DNA of 20,918 nt from CAZOKZ01 sp964580585 (GTDB lineage Bacteria; Sumerlaeota; Sumerlaeia; SLMS01; JAHLLQ01): contig CAZOKZ010000077.1 in NCBI GenBank assembly GCA_964580585.1, positions 1 to 20,918 of the forward strand. The letters are read 5' to 3'. Shown here in pieces: positions 14,904 through 20,918 of this stretch (positions are counted from its first letter, which is position 1; each line of letters opens with the position of its first letter). The notes under the pieces were generated by a model. That model made no database searches. It saw only the letters and a list, made by a program, of their open reading frames with translations, and was not told the origin of the DNA. The translations under genes were made by a program, and so were the position numbers.

Positions 14904-15261
14904 TGTTGTTGGGAGAGTGAATTTGAAGTTGGTAAAAAATTAATACTTAATATAGACAAACCATGAAGAGTGCTTATTCCGAAAATCTATTCCGGTTTTC
15001 GATTTATTCGCTGGTGGACTGATAGACCCCTGAGAGCATTCTTTGACGAATTGACGCATCAGTTCGGGCAACTCCACCGCGCAACGCGCCTTACCCATGC
15101 GTTATCATTAAAATCTGTTAATTTGACATGTGGAATGATTGAGTTATGTTGCTGTTATATAGGAGTATATACGTCTTGCGGATCCTTCTATGAGATGAAA
15201 CGCTGTTTCTGACTTACTGGGCATCTTGAAGAGACGACTTTTCAATTCCGGAGCACGTTCA
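14904..15261 (+). other. Gene-free upstream region of the surface-protein operon
   Basis: No credible gene is seen in these 358 bases. The first part is AT-rich (14925-14960), followed by a small CGAAAA/TTTTCG hairpin (14980-15001). An open frame at 14970-15212 has an unusual Cys-rich composition and no homology I recognise. The useful signal is the promoter candidate at 15123-15150, which leaves a leader of roughly 100 nt before the ATG at 15262. Confidence 0.5.
15123..15150 (+). promoter_or_regulatory. Candidate sigma-70-type promoter of the surface-protein operon
   Basis: A perfect -35 TTGACA (15123-15128), a 16-nt spacer and TATGTT (15145-15150) as -10, about 110 nt upstream of the first surface-protein start. 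The -10 matches four of six consensus bases. Confidence 0.45.
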
Positions 15262-17016
15262 ATGAAAGTAAGAATCTTAGTCCCTATAATGTTGGCGACG
15301 CTTGTAGCCATGGCATCGTTTACGCCTCAATCGTTCGCGGATCCAGGCACGACGTTCACGTATCAGGGGCAACTCGCCGATGGCGGCGTGCCCATCGATT
15401 CGGCAGTGGATTTGAGATTCACGCTTTACGATGCCGACACGGGCGGTACGGTGTTGGGTTCGCCGATTACGCTCAACAACGTGTCGTACGCCGACGGCGT
15501 GGTGCAAGAAGACCTGGATTTTGGTGCGCAGTTCGACGGTTCGCCGCGCTGGCTGGAGGTTGAACTGGCCAATTCGACGGGCGGTTCGTTTACGACACTG
15601 ACGCCGCGTGTGGAGCTGAAGCCCGTGCCGTATGCGATGTACGCCCAGACGGCACAAACCGCCCTGGACGATGCTGATACGGATGCGTCGAACGAATTGC
15701 AAACGCTGAGCTTCACATCGCCGACGCTGACGATCAGCAACGGCAACAGCGTGGACCTCAGCAGCCTGGTTCCGTCCGGAGCCGACGGGTATTCGCTCGA
15801 TGCCGACGACGGCGACCCGGTGGATGCGGTGTACGTGGACAGCGAAGGCAACGTTGGCGTCGGAACAACCTCTCCAAAATACTCGTTCAACGTTGGGGGC
15901 ACCGGCGGCATCGGCATCGCCAGTTGGGTGGCCACCAATACGCCCGGTACATCGTTAAGCGGAACACCGAATAGCTATGTTGCCACAACGGGTGGGACCA
16001 CTGCGGCCCAATCGTTTACATATTCTACGACCAGACTGATCACACGGCTCAAGGTTATGATCGATAGTCAAAACACTCAACCAGAGGCCTCGTGCAATAT
16101 CTATGAAGGTGAAGGAATCGATGGTACCCTGCTGACATCCGCTTCTTGCACGCTTCCAACAGGCACCACTAGTTATGCCACAATCGATTTCGATGAACCT
16201 GTGATTCTTACCGGGGGCAATAAGTACACTTTTGAACTGGTATCAAGCAGCAGCACGGATATCTATATCGGTCTGATTTCCGGTAATTATTACTCCAGCG
16301 GCAGATGGATCGAAGACAGCAACTACGACATGGTTTTCAGTACTTACGATGGAGAAAAAGCTTACATCGCTTTCCCCGACGGAACAACGCAGAAAACCGC
16401 CTATGACAGCAAAAATAAATATTCACTCGACGCTGCCGACGGCGACCCCACCGACGCGGTCTACGTGAAAAACAATGGCTATGTCGGGATCGGAACCACG
16501 GGGCCAACGTATCCGCTGACAATCAACAACAACGGTAAAACGGAAGCATCTTACTCGGGCGCCACCTCTGGCCAGGACGCTCGGGTTCAAATGTTCGTCA
16601 ATACGACCAACATTACAGGCGGCGGCATTGCGGTCAGCAACGAAGGCGGCTGGTTCGATCTGAACGATGGCTATGTCACGTATCTGCCGCTCGACGATGG
16701 GTTGGGCGTGCGCGTCATGGGCGCCCTGAAGGTCGTCACCAACGCGTGGCCCGATTACGTGTTCGACGAGGACTACCCGCTCGCATCGCTTCACGATGTC
16801 GAGAAGAGCATCCAGGAAAACGGTCATCTGCCGAACGTGCCGAGCGCCAAGGAAATCGAGCGTGACGGCGTGTCGGTCGGCGAGATGAACGGGGTTCTCT
16901 TGCGGCAAATCGAAGAACTGACGCTGCGCCAGATCGAAATGAACAAGACCATCGAATCGCTTCGTCAGGAAGTGGAAACGCTGAAAGCCGACCGCAACGA
17001 GGAGAACGCCAAATGA
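15262..17016 (+). CDS. Exported fibre-like surface protein A (jelly-roll-like and tail-fibre C-terminal domain)
   Basis: A 584-residue exported protein. ATG 15262 (GGAG about 11 nt upstream) begins a signal peptide (1-26); a TTG at 15226 would add 12 residues and is less likely. Domains: an N-terminal beta module (27-127, FTYQGQLADGG to PVPYAMYA); a linker; a SLDADDGDPVDAVYVDSEG unit ending NVGVGTTSP (178-205); a beta-rich jelly-roll-like domain (about 248-362) with YEGEGIDGTLL and YYSSGRWIED; a second DGDPTDAVYV...GYVGIGTTGP unit (388-414); and a C-terminal region with WPDYVFDEDYPLASLHDVE, HLPNVPSA and GVSVGEMN before a coiled coil (545-575). This tail is common in Bacteroidetes-type 'tail fibre' surface proteins. 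It lacks the SDxRLK self-cleavage motif. Its TGA overlaps the next gene (ATGA). A trimeric fibre or adhesin is inferred. Confidence 0.85.
   Translation: MKVRILVPIMLATLVAMASFTPQSFADPGTTFTYQGQLADGGVPIDSAVDLRFTLYDADTGGTVLGSPITLNNVSYADGVVQEDLDFGAQFDGSPRWLEVELANSTGGSFTTLTPRVELKPVPYAMYAQTAQTALDDADTDASNELQTLSFTSPTLTISNGNSVDLSSLVPSGADGYSLDADDGDPVDAVYVDSEGNVGVGTTSPKYSFNVGGTGGIGIASWVATNTPGTSLSGTPNSYVATTGGTTAAQSFTYSTTRLITRLKVMIDSQNTQPEASCNIYEGEGIDGTLLTSASCTLPTGTTSYATIDFDEPVILTGGNKYTFELVSSSSTDIYIGLISGNYYSSGRWIEDSNYDMVFSTYDGEKAYIAFPDGTTQKTAYDSKNKYSLDAADGDPTDAVYVKNNGYVGIGTTGPTYPLTINNNGKTEASYSGATSGQDARVQMFVNTTNITGGGIAVSNEGGWFDLNDGYVTYLPLDDGLGVRVMGALKVVTNAWPDYVFDEDYPLASLHDVEKSIQENGHLPNVPSAKEIERDGVSVGEMNGVLLRQIEELTLRQIEMNKTIESLRQEVETLKADRNEENAK
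15322..15644 (+). repeat. Duplicated segment, copy 1 (N-terminal module of protein A)
   Basis: Aligns without gaps to 19087-19409 at a constant offset of 3765 bases. Within it 15457-15548 (92 bp) is identical to the second copy, including third codon positions, while flanking parts carry scattered substitutions. This indicates recent duplication or gene conversion. Confidence 0.85.
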
Positions 17017-18971
17017 AATTCAATACACTGAAAACACAACGCATGATGGCATGCACGATGGTGGCGGGGCTTCTTTGCGCGGCGCCCATGATGACACGCG
17101 CGCAAACCAACAATGAATTCCAAGGCGATTATACGGGGACGAACATCACTTCAAGTGCAACTCAAAATGCCGCGTATGGCGATTACTCGGGTTATACGTT
17201 GTATTCTGGGGATGATAACGTTTTTGTGGGTTTTCGTGCTGGGTTTGGCGAAGTGGACGAAAGCGGCGGCTCGACACCAGCCTTCTGGACCATTACCGAA
17301 GACAACACCAACAGTGGCAACACCGCTGTTGGATCCTATGCAGGGTTTAAGGTGGATGGTATAAATTCGTCGTACATTGGATTCGAAGCCGGTTACAATA
17401 ATCAAGCAAGCTACAACACATTCGTTGGGGCACGATCGGGATATTACACCACAACTGGCACCTATAATACCTTCATGGGTTACAAGGCTGGACAATCCAC
17501 CGACACTGGCCGTGACAATACCTTTATAGGAAGGTATTCGGGCGCCAGTATAAGTACAGGCAGCGATAATACCGTTGTCGGCGCCACGGCGATGGGAACC
17601 GGAGGTTCAAGTATAAGCCAACAAAGCAACGCTGCGTACTGTAACACCGTGATGGGAAGCGAAGCCGGTTACGACATCGGAAACCCAATCACTGGATCCG
17701 ACAATTCGTGGAATAATTCGTGTTTCGGCGCTTTCGCCGGCGATGACGTTGGAGGCGGCAGAGCCAATACCTTGATCGGCGCCCATACCGGAACCAATAC
17801 GGAACATGCGGATTACAATACATTCATTGGCGCGTTTTCCGGTTGGGACAATAACCGCACGAATAACACAAACGATGCCAGTCGAAATACATACGTGGGA
17901 ATTGCAGCAGGCGAGTATAACCGAGAGGGGAGCGACAACGTCATTATTGGAGCCTTGGCCGATATCCGAACCTGGGATGGAGTGTCCGATAGCGATCTGG
18001 AAGATGCGTTCGATGGAAATAGTTGGCAAGATTTCGATCGTCCAGCGTTGAGCGGCAGTTACGATGGTGGCTCTAGTGCCGATGTGAATCGCATGGTGCT
18101 AATCGGTTCGTATGCCAGATCGGGTCGCAACGACACAGTGACGATCGGTTACAGCGCCGATTCCACAGAGCAAAAGACGATTACCATCGGGACAGAGGCG
18201 CAAGGAACCCACTCGGAAGCCATCGTCATCGGATACCAGGCGGCCAGCCACGGGAACAAGATCGCGGTGATCGGCAGCTCGAACACCACGTCCATCGATC
18301 CAAACGCCGACGCCACGACGGCGCTGGGTTCGGCGAGTTATCGGTACACCAATGTTAATGCCCAAGCCTACAATGTGCTCGCCGACGCGGCAACCGCCGC
18401 GACAATAGACTTTCAATCCGACGCGGGCACGAGCGACGACGATCATTGGCGCATCGAGGCCGCCGATAGCGGCAATTTCACGATCCAATCGCTGGCAAGC
18501 GGCGTGTACACACCTGTCCTCACAATTTCCAACAACGGCAACGTGACGATCCCCGGCGAAATCAGCGTCAATTCCGACGCACGTCTGAAACAAAACGTCG
18601 AGCCCATCTCGAACGGTATTGAAACCGTCGGCAAACTTCAGCCAAAAACGTACGAGTGGAAAGATTACCTGCAAAAAGCGGCCGGCCGTCATCCTGGCCT
18701 GATCGCCCAGGAAGTCGAAGCCATCGTCCCCGAGATCGTCTCAGAAGACGCCGACGGCATCAAGTCAGTCAGCTATCAAGAACTCGTTCCGTACTTGATC
18801 GCCGCAGTGAATGAACTGAGCGAACAGAACAAGGCACAACAAGCGATCATCGACGAACTACAGGCGCAGGCAAAAACCGCCACCGAGTTGGAAGTGCAAC
18901 TGGCGGAAGTGAAAATTCTCCTCCAGGATCAGAAAGACATGATGCGGCGGATGGGAAGAGAAGAAGACTGA
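17013..18971 (+). CDS. Exported surface fibre B with NTxxG repeats and C-terminal S74 self-cleaving chaperone
   Basis: A 652-residue protein. A signal peptide (1-30, cleavage near TRA-Q) precedes about 18 degenerate repeats of the form NTxxGxxAGxx (roughly residues 68-430: NTFVGARSGYY, NTFMGYKAGQS, NTFIGRYSGAS, NTLIGAHTGTN, NTYVGIAAGEY, then TITIGTEAQG, AIVIGYQAAS). These resemble YadA-head or tail-fibre beta-solenoid turns. A stalk region follows, then the C-terminal S74 intramolecular chaperone: SDARLK at 521-526, PKTYEWKDY, HPGLIAQEVEAIVPEIV, SVSYQELVPYLIAAVNEL and a coiled coil. In phage endosialidase chaperones the Ser and the Lys five residues on form the cleavage dyad, and both (Ser521, Lys526) are present, predicting autocleavage after Asn520. 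ATG overlaps the upstream stop, with GGAGAA as ribosome site. Likely a trimeric surface fibre. Confidence 0.88.
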   Translation: MKFNTLKTQRMMACTMVAGLLCAAPMMTRAQTNNEFQGDYTGTNITSSATQNAAYGDYSGYTLYSGDDNVFVGFRAGFGEVDESGGSTPAFWTITEDNTNSGNTAVGSYAGFKVDGINSSYIGFEAGYNNQASYNTFVGARSGYYTTTGTYNTFMGYKAGQSTDTGRDNTFIGRYSGASISTGSDNTVVGATAMGTGGSSISQQSNAAYCNTVMGSEAGYDIGNPITGSDNSWNNSCFGAFAGDDVGGGRANTLIGAHTGTNTEHADYNTFIGAFSGWDNNRTNNTNDASRNTYVGIAAGEYNREGSDNVIIGALADIRTWDGVSDSDLEDAFDGNSWQDFDRPALSGSYDGGSSADVNRMVLIGSYARSGRNDTVTIGYSADSTEQKTITIGTEAQGTHSEAIVIGYQAASHGNKIAVIGSSNTTSIDPNADATTALGSASYRYTNVNAQAYNVLADAATAATIDFQSDAGTSDDDHWRIEAADSGNFTIQSLASGVYTPVLTISNNGNVTIPGEISVNSDARLKQNVEPISNGIETVGKLQPKTYEWKDYLQKAAGRHPGLIAQEVEAIVPEIVSEDADGIKSVSYQELVPYLIAAVNELSEQNKAQQAIIDELQAQAKTATELEVQLAEVKILLQDQKDMMRRMGREED

Positions 18972-19029
18972 ATCGATAGCCTACCTCATAGAGGGTTAAA
19001 AACCTACTGAGTTTTCACGGAGAGATGAA

Positions 19030-20918
19030 ATGAAAAAAATTGCCTTCGCAATGGCGCTGGCCGCTCTTGTGCTAATGCCTCCAATTACGCCTCAATCGTT
19101 TGCCGATCCGGGCACGACGTTCACGTATCAGGGGCAACTCGCCGATGGCGGCGTCGCCATCGACACGGCGGTGGACTTGCGGTTCACGCTCTACGACGCA
19201 GACACGGGGGGCACGGCACTCGGTTCGCCGATTACGCTCAACAACGTGTCGTACGCCGACGGCGTGGTGCAAGAAGACCTGGATTTTGGTGCGCAGTTCG
19301 ACGGTTCGCCGCGTTGGCTGGAGGTTGAACTCGCCAACCCAACAGGCGGTTCGTTTACAATCTTGACACCGCGCATCGAAATGAAACCCGTTCCCTATGC
19401 GATGTACGCGGAAATGGCGAACGCGGTGCTCAACGACGCGGTGGACGATGCGGATGCCGATCCGGCGAACGAATTGCAGTCGCTCAGCTACACATCGCCG
19501 ACCATGACGCTCGCCATCAGCGGCGGCAACAGCGTCGATCTCAGCAGCTTGATCCCCTCCGTCCCCGACAATCATTCGCTGGACGCCGACGACGGCGATC
19601 CAGTCGATGCCGTGTATGTGGACGCCGAAGGCAACGTTGGTATTGGAACCACTTCGCCGGGCGCCATGCTCGATGTCGGGGGATCGCTGTTGCTCCAAGG
19701 CGGCACCGAGACGGCTGTCGATCAGGAGCAGCTCGATACAAACAGTGGCTTGAGTACCGAATTCGACTTCTGGCAGAGCTTCACCGCTGGGCAAAGTGGC
19801 AATCTGGAATCGGTCAGCCTCCTGACTGATCCCAACGGAGGAGAGATCCTCGGCTACAGCCTGTACGAGGGGGAGGGGACCGGGGGAACGCTCCTGGCCT
19901 CGGTGACGGAGGCTCGGTCGCTTGGCGGAGGGGTGTGGGAGGAATTCGCATTCCCCACCGCACCAGCCATTCTCGCGGGAAGTCAGTACACGCTGTTTAT
20001 CCACAACAACGGAGTTTGCTGGTTGGAAGGCGCCAGCGGGGACAAGTACACGGGAGGCAGATGCAGCGCGAACAGTTCCCTTGACCTGACGTTTCGCACC
20101 TATGTCGAGGCTCCCGCTTCCAGGATAACCTTCGCGGACGGCACCACGCAGACAACTGCCTATCCGGGTTCGGTGGACGATGCCAACGGCTCCTCGCTGG
20201 ATGCCAGTGACGGCTCGCCAACAGATGTCGTGCAGGTCGATAACTTCGGTCAGGCGCAAGTGGGCGGGTCGGGCATCCTCTTTGGGCAAGCGGCTCAGGT
20301 GCGGTTTTATGACGGGGGACTGCAACTCGCCACACGGCCGACGGTGTTGGATCAATCGCAGGAGGACAGCAATGGTTACATCGGCGCCGCAAGCGGCGCA
20401 TGGCAGAGTTTCACCGCGGGAATCACGGGTCAGCTCGCAAGCGTTGAAGTCAAACGCAACAACAATACGCCACAAACGACTGCGAGAATCTACGAAGGCC
20501 AGGGGTCAGACGGAGCTATCCTCGCGGAGACGATGCTGCCCGCCCTAACCACAGGCCTCGGATGGCAGACCATCGCCTTTCCCGCCTCCATCGACCTCAC
20601 GTCGGGGCAGCAGTATTCCATCTGGCTTGAGCAAGGCGATGGCTGGAGACTTCAAACGGGCAATCTCTATGCTGGGGGGCGCTACTCCGGCGGAAACTTA
20701 AGTGACGCCGTCTTCCGCACCTACATGCTGGACACCTCGAGCAGCGACGCCTTCGCAGCGGCGTTGCACATCAAGCCAACCGACCAGCACGTCGGCATCG
20801 GCACGATCAACCCGTCGAGCGAGTTGGAGGTGGACGGCACCGTGACCGCCACGGCGTTTGTGGGCGACGGCTCGGGCCTGACCGGTTTGACTGATTCCAG
20901 CTCCACTAACGAACTGCA
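19030..20918 (+). CDS. Exported fibre-like surface protein C, paralogue of A (3' end outside window)
   Basis: The frame is open from ATG 19030 to the window edge: 629 complete codons plus two bases with no stop. GGAGAG lies about 5-8 nt upstream and the gene starts 58 nt after protein B. Signal peptide 1-25 (MKKIAFAMALAALVLMPP ... SFA). The N-terminal module (26-126) is nearly the same as in protein A. Then come SLDADDGDPVDAVYVDAEG and NVGIGTTSP, and two copies of the jelly-roll-like domain (nt about 19762-20106 and 20392-20727), each opening WQSFTAG and containing YEGxGxxGxxLA, GxxYxG(G)R and FRTY. Near the edge HVGIGTINPSSELEVDGTV and GDGSGLTGL announce the usual fibre stalk, so a C-terminal chaperone probably follows outside. 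A long open frame on the opposite strand (19072-20475) is its shadow. Confidence 0.87.
   Translation, partial: MKKIAFAMALAALVLMPPITPQSFADPGTTFTYQGQLADGGVAIDTAVDLRFTLYDADTGGTALGSPITLNNVSYADGVVQEDLDFGAQFDGSPRWLEVELANPTGGSFTILTPRIEMKPVPYAMYAEMANAVLNDAVDDADADPANELQSLSYTSPTMTLAISGGNSVDLSSLIPSVPDNHSLDADDGDPVDAVYVDAEGNVGIGTTSPGAMLDVGGSLLLQGGTETAVDQEQLDTNSGLSTEFDFWQSFTAGQSGNLESVSLLTDPNGGEILGYSLYEGEGTGGTLLASVTEARSLGGGVWEEFAFPTAPAILAGSQYTLFIHNNGVCWLEGASGDKYTGGRCSANSSLDLTFRTYVEAPASRITFADGTTQTTAYPGSVDDANGSSLDASDGSPTDVVQVDNFGQAQVGGSGILFGQAAQVRFYDGGLQLATRPTVLDQSQEDSNGYIGAASGAWQSFTAGITGQLASVEVKRNNNTPQTTARIYEGQGSDGAILAETMLPALTTGLGWQTIAFPASIDLTSGQQYSIWLEQGDGWRLQTGNLYAGGRYSGGNLSDAVFRTYMLDTSSSDAFAAALHIKPTDQHVGIGTINPSSELEVDGTVTATAFVGDGSGLTGLTDSSSTNEL
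19087..19409 (+). repeat. Duplicated segment, copy 2 (N-terminal module of protein C)
   Basis: Gapless counterpart of 15322-15644. Positions 19222-19313 are identical to 15457-15548. The two copies are in direct orientation with the whole of protein B's gene between them, so recombination between them could delete or amplify that gene. Confidence 0.85.

Noticed and set aside
14717..14920. 67-codon plus-strand ORF starting inside the inverted-repeat element
   Set aside because: It has no ribosome site or recognisable motif, and crosses the element boundary; the other frame on the right side is more protein-like.
14970..15212. 80-codon plus-strand ORF upstream of the surface genes
   Set aside because: Odd Cys-rich composition, no ribosome site, and it covers the best promoter candidate of the next operon.
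17280..18300. Possible CRISPR-like or tandem DNA repeats in the gene for protein B
   Set aside because: The periodicity is at protein level (NTxxG turns) with variable DNA; there are no identical repeats with spacers.
19072..20475. 467-codon open frame on the minus strand
   Set aside because: It is the mirror of protein C; the plus frame from 19030 has a signal peptide, a ribosome site and domains shared with protein A, while the minus frame has none.

Overview
The window reads as chromosomal DNA from a Gram-negative (diderm) bacterium: it has a periplasmic adaptor, a lipoprotein, an outer-membrane secretin and a Sbp-type periplasmic binding protein. The 'F-T-Y-Q-G-Q-L' exported proteins, the NVGIGTTSP motifs, and an FtsX/HlyD exporter with cysteine-rich exported proteins suggest the Planctomycetota or a neighbouring candidate phylum. 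That placement is inference from protein style; there is no rRNA or marker gene here.

Layout. (1) 1-809: the 3' end of an exported repeat protein with a strong terminator, then a short coding-like remnant. (2) 951-6546, minus strand: a compact operon, read right to left, encoding a cysteine-rich exported protein, an HlyD-type adaptor, a MacB/LolD-type ATPase, two FtsX-type permeases and a cysteine-containing OB-fold-like lipoprotein. (3) 6547-7055: a gene-poor gap with a probable IS110-family transposase tail. (4) 7056-8636, minus: a sigma-54 activator, divergent from (5) 8803-12690, plus: a complete sulfate ABC importer (sbp, cysT, cysW, cysA) with a good -24/-12 promoter candidate and an inverted repeat in the shared upstream region, followed by (6) 12777-14291, an orphan secretin-like gene. 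(7) 14292-15261: a gene graveyard holding the last codons of an RND efflux pump with its terminator, and a broken reading frame that appears to be split by a small inverted-repeat element flanked by TA. (8) 15262 to the window end: three large exported fibre-like proteins; the middle one carries NTxxG repeats and a C-terminal S74-type self-cleaving chaperone, and the outer two are paralogues sharing a near-identical N-terminal segment.

How the parts work together. The regulator and importer form a self-contained sulfur-acquisition module, probably switched on by sigma-54 polymerase. The minus-strand operon is a tripartite-style exporter whose substrate cannot be read from sequence; its flanking cysteine-rich proteins hint at metal or thiol stress. 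The last region builds surface fibres or adhesins. No tRNA, rRNA, CRISPR array or intact mobile element was seen.
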